A DNA stretch of 55,323 bases from Ilumatobacteraceae bacterium (GTDB lineage Bacteria > Actinomycetota > Acidimicrobiia > Acidimicrobiales > Ilumatobacteraceae), in the NCBI GenBank assembly GCA_013213745.1, contig JABSQH010000043.1:1-55323 (forward strand). The letters are read 5' to 3'. Under the pieces are notes generated by a model. It worked only from the letters and a program-made list of their open reading frames with translations. It was not told where the DNA came from and searched no databases. Of this stretch, positions 7,834 through 16,850 are shown in pieces. How positions within the stretch are numbered: the first letter of the stretch is position 1; each line of letters starts with the position of its first letter. The position numbers and the translations under genes are program-made.

Positions 7834-9327
7834 TCACTGGCCGAGTCGGTCGAGGAGTTCCCCCGCCGTCTGCGCCTCGTCGATCACGCTAGCAACGTGG
7901 TCGGCGGTACCGCGGAGTGGTTCCATCATCGGCACTCGGCGCAACGGGTCGCGACCGATGTCGAACACCAACGAGTCCCAGTTGGCCGCCACGACCTCGT
8001 CGGGGAACTTCGACAGGCAACGCCCACGAAAGTACGCCCGCGTCGTGGTCGGCGGGTGATCGACTGCGGTGTCGACCTCCTCGGGTGCGACGAGCGTCTG
8101 CAGTCCGGCCCGCAGCGCCAAACAGCGATCCTCCCGCAGATCGTGGTACTGCAGGTCGATCGCCTTCAATCGCTGATGTCCAGCGGGGATGTCGTGACGC
8201 TGCGCATAGCCGTCGACCAGACGCTGTTTGGCGACCCAATCGACGATGTCGGCGACCGATGCAGGATCGCGTTCGAGCCCGGTGAGGACGCGTTCCCACC
8301 GATCGAGGATGTCGGGACCGGTGTGCGCGCCGACGCAGGTCAACCCATGGCTCAGTTCGTACTTGCGGGCCCGCTCGAGCAGACCCCACTGAACCTCGAG
8401 CGCAGTGGCCCGTGATCCATCGCGCAGCATGATCGTTTGACGCAGCGTCGGGTCGTGGCTGACCTGGCGGATCGCCGCCACCGGATTGCCGAGGAGCCAC
8501 TCGTCGCCGAGCACGTCGTCTTCGATCATGGCCAACACGATCGCCGTGGTGCCAACCTTCAGGTAGGTCGCAACCTCGCTCATGTTGGCGTCACCGACGA
8601 TGACGTGCAGACGGCGGTACTTCTGGGCGTCGGCGTGCGGTTCGTCGCGGGTGTTGACGATCGGACGCTTGAGCGTCGTCTCGAGCCCAATCTCCTCTTC
8701 GAAGAAGTCGGCGCGCTGGCTCAGCTGATATGCGACGTCGTCGCTGGGGCGGCCAGGGAGTTCACAGCCGACCTTGCCGGCCCCGGTGAAGACCTGCCGA
8801 GTCACAAAGTGCGGCGTGATCTGTGCGGTCAACCGACCGAACGGCACCTCGCGGGCCATGAGATAGTTCTCGTGGCAGCCGTAGCTGTTGCCCTTACCGT
8901 CGGAGTTGTTCTTGTGGACGATGATCTCCGCGCCGTCGTCGAGCAACGAGGTGGCCTCGATCATCGACCGCCGGATGATCTCCTCGGCGGCGCGATCCCA
9001 GCGCACGGCCTCGTAGGCGGTGGTCACCTCCGGGATCGATATTTCGGGATGGGCATGGTCGACGTAGTACCGGGCGCCGTTGGTCAGCACGGCGTTGACG
9101 AGCGTGGTCTCGACCTCCGGAGCGAGCGCGTCGTCGAGCGAAAACCCACGTGCGTCGTTGGCGGGCTGTTCGTCTTCGAAGTCCCACCCGATACGGCCGC
9201 GCTCGCGCATCGTCGCTGCGACATAGGCATTGATCAGCATCGACGACGCCGACACCGGGTTGTTCTCACCACCGCGGACGACGATGCCGTACTCGGTCTC
9301 GATTCCGCAGACCTTCGGCAGCGCCAT
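7834..9327 (-). CDS. dop: Deamidase/depupylase of Pup
   Basis: A 497-residue Dop, the PafA paralogue that deamidates the Pup C-terminal Gln and also removes Pup from substrates. It starts MALPKVCGIETEYGIVVRGG, with the ATP-binding Glu of the carboxylate-amine ligase fold. [19 protein letters not shown] and [13 protein letters not shown] correspond to the PafA motifs. The N-terminal insertion that distinguishes Dop from PafA is present (about residues 40-80). TAGGTT lies 6 nt before the ATG. It is followed by pup after 40 nt. Confidence 0.96.
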   Translation of the reverse strand: MALPKVCGIETEYGIVVRGGENNPVSASSMLINAYVAATMRERGRIGWDFEDEQPANDARGFSLDDALAPEVETTLVNAVLTNGARYYVDHAHPEISIPEVTTAYEAVRWDRAAEEIIRRSMIEATSLLDDGAEIIVHKNNSDGKGNSYGCHENYLMAREVPFGRLTAQITPHFVTRQVFTGAGKVGCELPGRPSDDVAYQLSQRADFFEEEIGLETTLKRPIVNTRDEPHADAQKYRRLHVIVGDANMSEVATYLKVGTTAIVLAMIEDDVLGDEWLLGNPVAAIRQVSHDPTLRQTIMLRDGSRATALEVQWGLLERARKYELSHGLTCVGAHTGPDILDRWERVLTGLERDPASVADIVDWVAKQRLVDGYAQRHDIPAGHQRLKAIDLQYHDLREDRCLALRAGLQTLVAPEEVDTAVDHPPTTTRAYFRGRCLSKFPDEVVAANWDSLVFDIGRDPLRRVPMMEPLRGTADHVASVIDEAQTAGELLDRLGQ

Positions 9328-9333
9328 GGACGC

Positions 9334-9339
9334 AACCTA
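9334..9339 (-). promoter_or_regulatory. -10 box of dop, probable leaderless promoter
   Basis: TAGGTT lies 6 nt upstream of the dop ATG. It falls in the 20-nt gap after the reductase gene, so dop-pup-prcBA may start from here. Confidence 0.5.
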
Positions 9340-9347
9340 TCGGACGC

Positions 9348-10565
9348 TTAGTTGACTTCGAAGGTCAAGCCGGCGTGTTCGACGAGGCGTTCGAGGTAGG
9401 GCTGGCCGAGCGCGGTCGAGGGTGTCCAGAAACCACCGCCGACATCGGCGTCGACCAACTCGGCAGCTGCCTCGACGAACATCTTCGCCGTCGAGCCGTA
9501 GCCGGGATCGCGGTCGCCCGTGACGGTCACGCCGAGGTGATGGGTGGTCGTCCCCTCGACGCGGCCATGAAAACGAATGTCGAAGAACCCGGCGGATTGC
9601 TGCTCGGGCGATGGTCCCTCCCCTGGCGCCGGCATGAACCGTTCGAACAACGACCTCACGGGGCCGAGCCGACCGGCGGTCATCACCGATGCCATCGTGG
9701 CGCTCATCGCCCCGGCGGCGGCGCGCCCGGTGAGGCCATCGCCGGTCATCATCGATTCGCCGTAGGTGAAGTCGTGACCCCAGGGTTGGCCGAGCAGGGC
9801 GTGGGAGCGCAGCACGACGCGCACGTTGATCACCGCCATCACGAAGGTGGCCAACCAACTCTCGAACTCTTCGTCGTATTCGGGCCACGTCACCTCGGGT
9901 TGCGCAGGGCCGGTGCGTTGGCCGAGGGGAGCCAGCGCGTACGGATTGGCCAGCGCCGCGCGCACCGCTGGGTCGCCGGCTTGCTCGTCGAGCATGTTGA
10001 GCATGCTGGCCGCCGTACCGCCACTGAACGCACTGCGTGCTGCTTTGACCGCCATGCGGACCGCGGACGCGGGTTCACCAAACCGTTCGAGGGCGTGTTG
10101 TTGCAAGAACATCACGCCGAGATCGGAGGGCACCGAGTCGAATCCACACGTGTGCACCACGACGGCGCCGGTCGTCTCAGCCCGCTCCTGATGCGCATCG
10201 ATCATGCGCTGCATCCACTGGGTCTCGCCGGTGAGGTCGCAATAGCGGATCCCGTGCTCGACCACTGCCTCGATCAAGGTCGATCCGTAGAGGGCATAGG
10301 GGCCCACGGTCGAGGCGACCACGTGTGTCGACGCGCACAGCTCATCGAGCGCCGATCGATCGTTGGCGTCGGCCACCAGCTGGGGAACGTCGGCGCCGGT
10401 GTCGGTAGCCACCTCGGCGAGCTTGTCCGCGCTTCGGCCGGCGATCGCCCAGCGCAGCGTGGCGTCGTCGCCCGCGCCGAATCGCTCGACCATGTAGCGA
10501 CACATGATCTGGCCGACGAAGCTCGTCGCGCCATAGACGACGACGTCGTAGTCGCGTGCGCTCAC
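9348..10565 (-). CDS. Saccharopine dehydrogenase NADP-binding family protein (trans-acting enoyl reductase-like)
   Basis: A 405-residue oxidoreductase. It starts [19 protein letters not shown], a Rossmann GxTxFxGx motif, followed by [12 protein letters not shown]. The rest matches the saccharopine-dehydrogenase-like family that includes the mycobacterial trans-acting enoyl reductase: [35 protein letters not shown] and [12 protein letters not shown]. The substrate is unknown. The GTG start overlaps the mpa stop by 4 nt, so it is probably co-expressed with mpa. It separates mpa from dop. Confidence 0.85.
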   Translation of the reverse strand: MSARDYDVVVYGATSFVGQIMCRYMVERFGAGDDATLRWAIAGRSADKLAEVATDTGADVPQLVADANDRSALDELCASTHVVASTVGPYALYGSTLIEAVVEHGIRYCDLTGETQWMQRMIDAHQERAETTGAVVVHTCGFDSVPSDLGVMFLQQHALERFGEPASAVRMAVKAARSAFSGGTAASMLNMLDEQAGDPAVRAALANPYALAPLGQRTGPAQPEVTWPEYDEEFESWLATFVMAVINVRVVLRSHALLGQPWGHDFTYGESMMTGDGLTGRAAAGAMSATMASVMTAGRLGPVRSLFERFMPAPGEGPSPEQQSAGFFDIRFHGRVEGTTTHHLGVTVTGDRDPGYGSTAKMFVEAAAELVDADVGGGFWTPSTALGQPYLERLVEHAGLTFEVN

Positions 10566-12262
10566 AGGTATTGCCCGGTCTGGACCCGCTCGATCGCCCG
10601 CCCGCCCGCGAGATCCGACTCGTCCTGCTCGGTGACCAGGGTGCGGATGAACACGATGCGTTCGCCCTTCTTGCCGGAGATCTTGGCCCAGTCGTCTGGG
10701 TTCGTGGTGTTCGGGAGGTCCTCGTGTTCTTTGTACTCCTGCTTGATCGACGCCAGCAGGTCGGCGGTGCAGACACCACGCGCTCCCCCGTCGATCACCC
10801 GCTTGATCGCCAACTTCTTGGCTCGACGGACGACGTTCTCGATCATCGCTCCGGAGGCGAAGTCCTTGTAGAACAGGATCTCCTTGTCGCCGTTCTGGTA
10901 GGTGACCTCGAGAAAACGGTTGGCCTCGTCCTCGCGGTACATCTCGGCCACGGTGGCCTCGATCATGTCCTCGATCGTCTCTTCGGCGCTGATCGGGATC
11001 TCGTCGGTGAGGTACCTGGCGAACACGGCGCCGGCGGCACCGGCGTCGGGGCGCTCGATCTTGATCTTCACGTCGAGTCGTCCGGGCCGCAGAATCGCCG
11101 GGTCGATCAGGTCCTCGCGGTTCGTCGCGCCGATCACGATCACGTTGCGCAACCCCTCGACACCGTCGATCTCCGCCAAGAGCTGGGGAACGATGGTTGA
11201 TTCCATGTCGGAGCTGATTCCTGATCCACGCGTCCGGAACATCGAGTCCATCTCGTCGAAGAACACGATCACGGGCCAACCCTCGTCGCTCTTTTCGCGG
11301 GCTCGTTGGAACACCAGGCGAATCTGTCGTTCGGTTTCACCGACGTACTTGTTGAGCAGCTCGGGACCCTTGATGTTGATGAAGTAGCTACGACCCTTGC
11401 CTTCGCCGACTCGGTCCGCGACCTTCTTGGCCAAGCTGTTGGCCACGGCTTTGGCGATGAGTGTCTTACCGCAGCCCGGAGGCCCGTACAACAAGATCCC
11501 CTTCGGTGCGGGCAGCCGGTGCTCGGCGAACAGGTCCTGGTGGAGGAACGGCAGCTCGACGGCGTCAGCGATCTGCTCGATCTGATCATCCAGTCCGCCG
11601 ATGTCGGTGTAGGAGATGTCGGGGACCTCTTCGAGCAGGAGGTGCTCGACCTCGGGCCGAGGCAGTTTCTCGAGTAGCAGATTCGACTGCACGTCGAGAC
11701 GTAGGTGATCGCCGCTACGAATATGGGTCCCCCTGATGGCATCGGCGAGTTCGCAGATCCGCTCCTCGTCGGCACGTCCGATGACGACGGCGCGAACGCC
11801 GTCCTCCATCACCTCTTTGACCGTGACGACCTCGCCCGTGATCTCCGGCGTGCGCGCGAGCACGACGTTGAAGCTCTCGTTCAGGACCACTTCTGCTCCT
11901 CGATCGAGCAGCTCGTGGTCGATGTCGGGATGCAGCGAGACGCGCATCTTGCGGCCACTGGTGAGCACGTCGACGGTGTCGTCGTCGTTCTTGCCGACAA
12001 CGACACCATATGCCGACGGTGGCTGGCTCAGCTTGTCGACCTCGTCGCGCAGCGTGGCGATGTGTTCGCGGGCCTCGCGCAGCGTGTACGACAGCTTCTC
12101 GTTCTGGCCGACCGCTTGCGCCAACTGGCCCTTGGTCTCCAGCAGTCGCTCCTCGAGCGAGTGCACTCGCTTCGGCGCGTCGGCGAGACGGGCGCGCAGC
12201 GAAGCGATCTCATCGTTCAGCTGATCGATTTGACCATGAAGTTCAGCGGTATCTTCGGTCAT
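10562..12262 (-). CDS. mpa: Proteasomal AAA+ ATPase Mpa/ARC
   Basis: A 566-residue unfoldase that binds Pup and feeds substrates into the proteasome. An N-terminal coiled coil (residues 1-85) binds Pup. An OB-fold region follows. The AAA module has Walker A GPPGCGKT, Walker [10 protein letters not shown] and the second region of homology around [17 protein letters not shown]. The C-terminus ends TGQYL; the penultimate Tyr docks on PrcA. The ATG at 12262 is chosen because TACATT lies 6 nt upstream; a GTG 15 nt further upstream overlaps that box. Confidence 0.96.
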   Translation of the reverse strand: MTEDTAELHGQIDQLNDEIASLRARLADAPKRVHSLEERLLETKGQLAQAVGQNEKLSYTLREAREHIATLRDEVDKLSQPPSAYGVVVGKNDDDTVDVLTSGRKMRVSLHPDIDHELLDRGAEVVLNESFNVVLARTPEITGEVVTVKEVMEDGVRAVVIGRADEERICELADAIRGTHIRSGDHLRLDVQSNLLLEKLPRPEVEHLLLEEVPDISYTDIGGLDDQIEQIADAVELPFLHQDLFAEHRLPAPKGILLYGPPGCGKTLIAKAVANSLAKKVADRVGEGKGRSYFINIKGPELLNKYVGETERQIRLVFQRAREKSDEGWPVIVFFDEMDSMFRTRGSGISSDMESTIVPQLLAEIDGVEGLRNVIVIGATNREDLIDPAILRPGRLDVKIKIERPDAGAAGAVFARYLTDEIPISAEETIEDMIEATVAEMYREDEANRFLEVTYQNGDKEILFYKDFASGAMIENVVRRAKKLAIKRVIDGGARGVCTADLLASIKQEYKEHEDLPNTTNPDDWAKISGKKGERIVFIRTLVTEQDESDLAGGRAIERVQTGQYL

Positions 12263-12268
12263 GGGTGG

Positions 12269-12274
12269 AATGTA
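12269..12274 (-). promoter_or_regulatory. -10 box of mpa, probable leaderless promoter
   Basis: TACATT lies 6 nt upstream of the chosen mpa ATG, in the 98-nt divergent region shared with the ferredoxin gene. Confidence 0.5.
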
Positions 12275-12360
12275 CACCTGGCACCCCGGTAGGTGTTTGC
12301 ACGTGCCACGCCGTGTAAACTCACGACACCATTTCGAAACATCGAACGGAGTTGCGACAC

Positions 12361-12606
12361 ATGAAGGTCTGGATCGATCAGGATCTGTGCACCGGCGACG
12401 GCCTCTGCGAGGAGATCGCCCCCGACGTCTTCACCCTGCTCGACGACGGACTGGCGTATGTCGTGGAGGGCGACAAGGTTTTTGCCGAGGCCAAGGGCAA
12501 CCCGCAGGGCGCCGAGGGCCTCGCCGAGATACCTGACGGCCAGCTCGAAGCCGTCATCGAATCCGCCGAGGAATGCCCCGGCGAGTGCATCTACATCGAA
12601 CCCTGA
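12361..12606 (+). CDS. Small ferredoxin, [3Fe-4S] type
   Basis: An 81-residue electron carrier. The first cluster motif is [17 protein letters not shown], with Cys-x5-Cys in place of the Cys-x2-Cys-x2-Cys of 4Fe-4S ferredoxins. This pattern is usual for the actinobacterial 3Fe-4S ferredoxins that serve cytochromes P450. The last Cys-Pro is in [17 protein letters not shown] Shine-Dalgarno sits 9 nt before the ATG. No P450 or reductase gene is adjacent, so the partner is unknown. It is divergent from mpa. Confidence 0.88.
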   Translation: MKVWIDQDLCTGDGLCEEIAPDVFTLLDDGLAYVVEGDKVFAEAKGNPQGAEGLAEIPDGQLEAVIESAEECPGECIYIEP

Positions 12607-12614
12607 GCTCGGCC

Positions 12615-12638
12615 GGCTCACGCTCGCCGTCGTGAGCC
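12615..12638 (+). terminator. Hairpin after the ferredoxin gene
   Basis: GGCTCACG and CGTGAGCC form an 8-bp stem around an 8-nt loop, starting 9 nt after the ferredoxin stop. No T tract follows. Confidence 0.45.
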
Positions 12639-12699
12639 CACGGTGAACGCGTGTCAACGTCTACGGTGCTAACCGATAAAGACGCTGGCTGAACCGGCG

Positions 12700-13331
12700 G
12701 TGCACGACGCAGCAAGCGACTCCACTGCGACTCCGGCACGCCGGCGTAACGCCCGGGGCGAAGGCGACAAGCTGCGCGCCGAGCTCCTCGATGCGGCGAC
12801 CGACTTGATGGCCACGCACGGCGACATCGACAGCATTTCTCTGCGGGCCGTGGCACGACGCGCTGGCGTGTCGGCGACTGCGGTCTATCGCCACTTCGAC
12901 GACCATCTCGACCTGTTGCGCGAGGCGGTACGTGCCAACTGGGCGGAGTTCCTCGGTGCGCTGGCCGATGTCCAAGCGCGCGCGACGACCCTCACGAGCG
13001 CTTCTCCGCCATGGGTCAGGCCGATGTCTCGTTCGCGATCAACCGCCCGGGTCAGTACCGGGTGCTGTTCTCCAACAAGATCGACCTCGGGGCGCTCGAC
13101 GGTGCGGTCACCACCGATGGGGCCACCGCGCTCGCGCTGCTCGTGGACACGGTCGCCATCTTGCGAGTGCAGGGAGATGGCCGCGACGCGTTCTTTGTCG
13201 CGGTCCAGGTGCATACGTGGATCCACGGCATCGTCGACCTGGTCGGCACGCACCCGAACGTCGATTGGCCGACGAGTGACACGCTGCTCGAGGGACTGAG
13301 CGCAGCGCTCGACCTCGACAGAGCGTGCTGA
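12700..13331 (+). pseudogene. TetR-family regulator, interrupted by a frameshift
   Basis: The first frame gives a good TetR DNA-binding domain: LRAELLDAATDLMATHGDIDSISLRAVA, then RAGVSATAVYRHFDDHLDLL. After ALADVQAR that frame becomes Arg/Ser-rich nonsense. A second frame continues the ligand-binding domain with RFSAMGQADVSFAI, then AINRPGQYRVLFSNKI to the stop at 13331. The shift falls at the GC-dinucleotide run 12976-12984 and needs +1 or -2 nt to repair. This could be a real mutation or a sequence error. The start is a GTG. It converges with trmI, 3 nt apart. Confidence 0.8.
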
Positions 13332-13334
13332 GCG

Positions 13335-14111
13335 CTACCGCCCCAGAAACCGAGCGACGCTCAGGAACCCGGTGTGGGCCACCATGCGATGGTCGGGCCG
13401 CACTGAGGCTCCGTCGATGTGCCAACTGCGGTGCAGCACCTCGATCGTACGAGCATCGATCCACTTGCCCTTCATGGCATCGCGCGCCTGTTGAGCCTGC
13501 GTGATCGACGGCGTGTACGCAACAGCGATGGCCCCGGGCGCCAGCGCCGCTTCGAGGTGGGGGATCACGCGCCACGGTTCGGGGAGATCGAGCACACCGC
13601 GGTCGAAGGGGCCGTCTTGTACGTCGATGCCCTCGTAGCTGTCGGCGATCCGCACCCGGTAGCGGGCAGCGGCGGCGTCGCCGAGGAACCCTTCGACGTT
13701 CTTGCGCGCCCGATTGGCGAAGTCCTCGCGTAGCTCGTAGCCGACCACGTCGGCGCCGTATCGCAACATCGTCGTCGACAATGCCCCCGATCCGACGCCA
13801 CTCTCGAACACGCGGCACCCAGGGCCGATGTCGGCGAGAATGCAGATCGGACCGAGGTCTTTCGGGTAGATCACCTGCGCGCCACGCGGCATCTCCAACA
13901 CGTAGTCCTCGAGGGTAGGCCGCAGTGCGGTGTATTCCGCGCCCTTGGTCGAACGAACGACGACCCCCGGGGTAGCACCGACGAGATCCTCGTGGGCGAT
14001 CAGACCGGCATGGCTGTGGAACTCACCGTCGTCGGCCAACTCGATCAGGTACCGCCGGCGTTTCTGGTCGAGGAGCAGGACGCGGTCGCCGTAAGCGAAC
14101 GCGCCGCTCAC
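13335..14111 (-). CDS. trmI: tRNA (adenine-58-N1)-methyltransferase
   Basis: A 258-residue TrmI that methylates A58 in the T loop of tRNAs using S-adenosylmethionine. An N-terminal small domain (about residues 1-70) precedes the Rossmann domain. GAQVIYPKDLGPI is the conserved family segment. The SAM site is CRVFESGVGSGALSTTML, followed by YELREDFANRARKNVEGF and the catalytic-site motif FDRGVLDLPEPW. The GTG start overlaps the stop of the 103-residue gene by 4 nt. Closeness of trmI to mpa matches mycobacterial gene order. Confidence 0.94.
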   Translation of the reverse strand: MSGAFAYGDRVLLLDQKRRRYLIELADDGEFHSHAGLIAHEDLVGATPGVVVRSTKGAEYTALRPTLEDYVLEMPRGAQVIYPKDLGPICILADIGPGCRVFESGVGSGALSTTMLRYGADVVGYELREDFANRARKNVEGFLGDAAAARYRVRIADSYEGIDVQDGPFDRGVLDLPEPWRVIPHLEAALAPGAIAVAYTPSITQAQQARDAMKGKWIDARTIEVLHRSWHIDGASVRPDHRMVAHTGFLSVARFLGR

Positions 14112-14419
14112 AGTTGTTCGAGGGCGGTCTGCGCGTCGGCGTCGGCCTTGGCGCGCAGCGCCGCCAAGCTGATTCCCGCCCGCCGGGCGGCTCGTCGACG
14201 GATCGGCTTCGAGGTGGCGACGGTCAAGAACGCGCCCATCCCGAGGTGGTACACGCCGAGCGTCTCGGGCTGTTTGCCCACGTACCGCTTGACGAACCGC
14301 CGCCCGTAGTAGCCAACGGCGACGACCCTCCAGAACGCGCTGCCGCCGAGCACACCTTGGCGCACGACATTGCGGCGCAGCGCAACCGACGGTCGGTAGT
14401 AGTACGGGATGAGCGCCAT
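14108..14419 (-). CDS. Conserved hypothetical protein, 103 residues
   Basis: I do not recognise a named family. The protein is basic, with an N-terminal [21 protein letters not shown] and a middle section VVAVGYYGRRFVKRYVG. Gly/Ala-rich stretches could associate weakly with the membrane. The C-terminal third is Ala/Arg-rich and helical. Its ATG shares one base with the stop of the upstream 69-residue gene, and its stop overlaps the trmI start. It is therefore in a tight operon with both. Confidence 0.7.
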   Translation of the reverse strand: MALIPYYYRPSVALRRNVVRQGVLGGSAFWRVVAVGYYGRRFVKRYVGKQPETLGVYHLGMGAFLTVATSKPIRRRAARRAGISLAALRAKADADAQTALEQL

Positions 14420-14628
14420 CAGATCCGGCGGATCTCTACGACCGCTGACGCCTTCTTGCCCGCCCGTTTGCCGAGCAGGAAAAAGATGATCAACAGCGCG
14501 ATACCGCCGCCGGCGGCGATCGCCGCAATCGGGGTCTTCTTGTCGTCGACGCGTTGTTGGACATCGCCCTGCAGCGCTTTGAATTGACGCTCGATGTCGT
14601 TGGGCGTGATCGTTTCGGTGTCGGCCAT
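14419..14628 (-). CDS. Small single-span membrane protein, 69 residues
   Basis: The N-terminal half (EFETITPND-type acidic start, then IERQFKALQGDVQQRVDDKK) looks helical. One membrane segment follows, AAIAAGGGIALLIIFFLLG (about residues 35-53), and a basic tail. It resembles the short DUF3618-like membrane proteins of actinobacteria, but I cannot assign it firmly. It lies between two other small genes in an operon ending with trmI. Confidence 0.65.
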   Translation of the reverse strand: MADTETITPNDIERQFKALQGDVQQRVDDKKTPIAAIAAGGGIALLIIFFLLGKRAGKKASAVVEIRRI

Positions 14629-14641
14629 CGGTCCTCCCGCG

Positions 14642-14992
14642 CTACTTCGGCTCGTTGTTCAAGGTCGACTTCTTGATCCGCGAGACGGTCACCGCGAGGA
14701 TCGCGATCGCCACTGCCAGCACGATCAGGTAGGCCAGCCACGACAAGGATCCACTCGCCGATCGATCCCACTCGGTCTGCAGGAGACGCAGCAAACCGAC
14801 CAGCACGAAGACGAGGCCGACTCCGAGCAGCAGCGCTGCCGCCGCTCCGAAACCCAGCCAACGCCCTGCACCCTTCAGCGGGCCGACGGTCTCCTGTTTG
14901 GCGTACGCCTTGACGGTGTCGACGATTTCTCCGAGCGAAGGATCGTCAGGCTTCGGCGTGTTCGACTCCGGCACGACGTTGGTGTCTATCAC
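14642..14992 (-). CDS. Two-span membrane protein, actinobacterial holin-superfamily-like
   Basis: A 116-residue protein. A polar N-terminus (EIVDTVKAYAKQETVGPLKG) is followed by two hydrophobic segments, about residues 49-70 and 84-106, and a basic tail. The layout resembles the Phage_holin_3_6-type proteins that are common as chromosomal genes in actinobacteria. No lysin or phage gene is nearby, so a phage origin is not implied. The start is GTG. It begins a run of small genes leading to trmI. Confidence 0.6.
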   Translation of the reverse strand: MIDTNVVPESNTPKPDDPSLGEIVDTVKAYAKQETVGPLKGAGRWLGFGAAAALLLGVGLVFVLVGLLRLLQTEWDRSASGSLSWLAYLIVLAVAIAILAVTVSRIKKSTLNNEPK

Positions 14993-15040
14993 ACGACGAC
15001 GACGAATCCCACCAGTCTCACGCTCAACGGCGACCGCTCG

Positions 15041-16837
15041 TCACGGCGCTTCGGCATCGGTAGCTGTCGACGGCGGGAGGCCGGCATCGTCGACGAGGTA
15101 CGCAGTCGTCGAAGGAAACGCGAACGTGCTCCCGGCGCTCTCGACCAGCTCGAAGATCATCAGCAACAGCTCCTCTTGAATTCGTTGGAACTCGGGAAAC
15201 CCGTCGGTGTCGACGCGCGCCCGCACTTCGATGTCGATCGAGGACGCGCCGAATTTCACGACGCGCACTCGCGGATGATCGGCGTCGACCACGACGTCGG
15301 GATGATCGCGCAGCGCAGCGTCGACGGACTGCACGATCATGCGCAGCTGATCGATCGTCGTCTCGTAGCGCACGCCGACGACATGCAGGAACTGAATGTG
15401 CCGGCGCTCCGAGAAGTTGGTCACCTTGAACCGGCTGACGTCGGAGTTGGGCAGCACCACCCGCGTGTCGTCGAGCTTGCGAATGCTCGTCGATCGCGGC
15501 CCGATCTCTTCGACCTTGCCGAAGTCGTCGTCGATCCGCACGTTGTCGTCGACCGCAAACGGCCGGTCGGCGTACAACGTGATGCCACCGATGAGATTCT
15601 CGAGTGTGCCGGTCGCGGCAAGTCCGACCGCCAGGCCGACCACGCCCGCCCCGACGCCGAGCCCGACCGTGGGGATCCCCAGGCGCGACAGGCCAACCCA
15701 GGCCAACGCAAACGCGCCGGCGACGCTCACGACTTTGCCGACAAGGCGCAAAAGGTGAGCATCGACGGTTCCATCGCTGATTCGGGGTGTCGAGATCACC
15801 CACTCGACCACGAGCTTCGCCAGGAGCCAGAACGCCCAAGCGGACATCGCCCAGAACACTGCAGTGACCAAGAGATTGGCGATCGTCGCGACATCACCGC
15901 TGTGATTGACCTGCTCGACCATGAACCGGCGGGCGGCGGTGATCAAGACGATGAGGACGATCGGTGTCGACAGCCGGAAGACATACCCGCTGACCGACCC
16001 CTGCGTCCCGCGCCGCCCGACGTACCGGTACCACAGCAGCGCCGCGACGACGACCACGAGCACGATGACGACATCGACGAGCACCTTCCACAGTGGCGTG
16101 CCGAGCACCGTCGAGTCGAACACGTCGGGCAGTGCGTTGACGAGCCAACGCGGCACGAGATGCCCCGTCAAGTCCGCTTCCTCTTGCACCCAATCGCCGA
16201 CCACCACGTCCTCATTGACCGGCAAGTCATCGACCTCCTCACGCCAGCCCGGAAGGCTGGCGACGGTGTCGGTCGAGAACAGGTACTCCCCCGATCGTGA
16301 GCCTTCCTCGACGCGCTCGATCGTGATCTCGGTGCCAGGCAGGGTGTAGCTCGTGAGCCCACCGCCGAGCAGCACCGCAGATTCATCTCCCGACGGGAGG
16401 GTCACGTCGCGTTGGGCCTCCGCCTCCTCCACATCGTCGATGTCGGGAATCTCGTCGACGTCGGGCGCGGGGAGTCGATTGAGGATGTCGGCAAGGCTGG
16501 CGAAGGTGGTCACGCCTACCTCTTCGAGGTTGGCGTCGGCGACGTCGGACAGGTCGAACAGCGCCTCCACATCGGACAGCGCGGCCGAGAACGCCAACTG
16601 CGTCGCCTCACTGCGGTTCCGCTCATACTCGATGAGCAACTCCTCGAGCAGCGCAACCTGCTCGAGAAAGGCGAGATACGTGGCCTGCGGGCTCGAGGTG
16701 TCGAGCGGCTCGAGCGGGTTCTCGGCCGCGGCGTGGGCAGCGCCCCCACCGGCCAGCGTCAGACACAGCACGAGCGCAACACCGACACCGACGAGGCGTC
16801 GCGTCGCGCGACACCACCGGTCGAAATGGCGATTCAT
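15041..16837 (-). CDS. MscS-family mechanosensitive channel with signal peptide and periplasmic-type domain
   Basis: A 598-residue protein. A signal peptide (residues 1-37, ending GGAAHAAA) precedes an extracellular acidic helical region (about 38-225). Several membrane segments follow (about 230-410). The MscS pore helix and beta domain are recognisable at GLGVGAGVVGLAVGLAATG, then TLENLIGGITLYADRPFAVDD. FGKVEEIGPRSTSIRKLDDTRVVLPNS is the MscS beta domain. It should release solutes on hypo-osmotic shock. The ATG at 16837 fits the signal peptide, and TAGCGT lies 7 nt upstream. Confidence 0.9.
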   Translation of the reverse strand: MNRHFDRWCRATRRLVGVGVALVLCLTLAGGGAAHAAAENPLEPLDTSSPQATYLAFLEQVALLEELLIEYERNRSEATQLAFSAALSDVEALFDLSDVADANLEEVGVTTFASLADILNRLPAPDVDEIPDIDDVEEAEAQRDVTLPSGDESAVLLGGGLTSYTLPGTEITIERVEEGSRSGEYLFSTDTVASLPGWREEVDDLPVNEDVVVGDWVQEEADLTGHLVPRWLVNALPDVFDSTVLGTPLWKVLVDVVIVLVVVVAALLWYRYVGRRGTQGSVSGYVFRLSTPIVLIVLITAARRFMVEQVNHSGDVATIANLLVTAVFWAMSAWAFWLLAKLVVEWVISTPRISDGTVDAHLLRLVGKVVSVAGAFALAWVGLSRLGIPTVGLGVGAGVVGLAVGLAATGTLENLIGGITLYADRPFAVDDNVRIDDDFGKVEEIGPRSTSIRKLDDTRVVLPNSDVSRFKVTNFSERRHIQFLHVVGVRYETTIDQLRMIVQSVDAALRDHPDVVVDADHPRVRVVKFGASSIDIEVRARVDTDGFPEFQRIQEELLLMIFELVESAGSTFAFPSTTAYLVDDAGLPPSTATDAEAP

Positions 16838-16844
16838 GCAAACG

Positions 16845-16850
16845 ACGCTA
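16845..16850 (-). promoter_or_regulatory. -10 box of the MscS gene, probable leaderless promoter
   Basis: TAGCGT lies 7 nt upstream of the ATG and overlaps the last codon of the preceding gene. Confidence 0.45.

Noticed and set aside
10566-11279. N-terminal extension of the reductase frame through mpa
   Set aside because: It reads antiframe Mpa sequence. The GTGA overlap with the mpa stop gives the true start.
12297-12321. TTGCAC and TAAACT as a ferredoxin promoter
   Set aside because: The spacing is only 13 nt, too short for a normal sigma-70 promoter.
14642-14992. Holin-like protein as a sign of prophage
   Set aside because: No lysin, integrase or structural phage gene is near. Such holin-superfamily proteins are common chromosomal genes in actinobacteria.
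14594-16300. A + strand open frame of 568 codons opposite the MscS gene
   Set aside because: Composition is typical of antisense reading (Asp/Arg/His-rich) and the - strand gene has signal peptide and family motifs.
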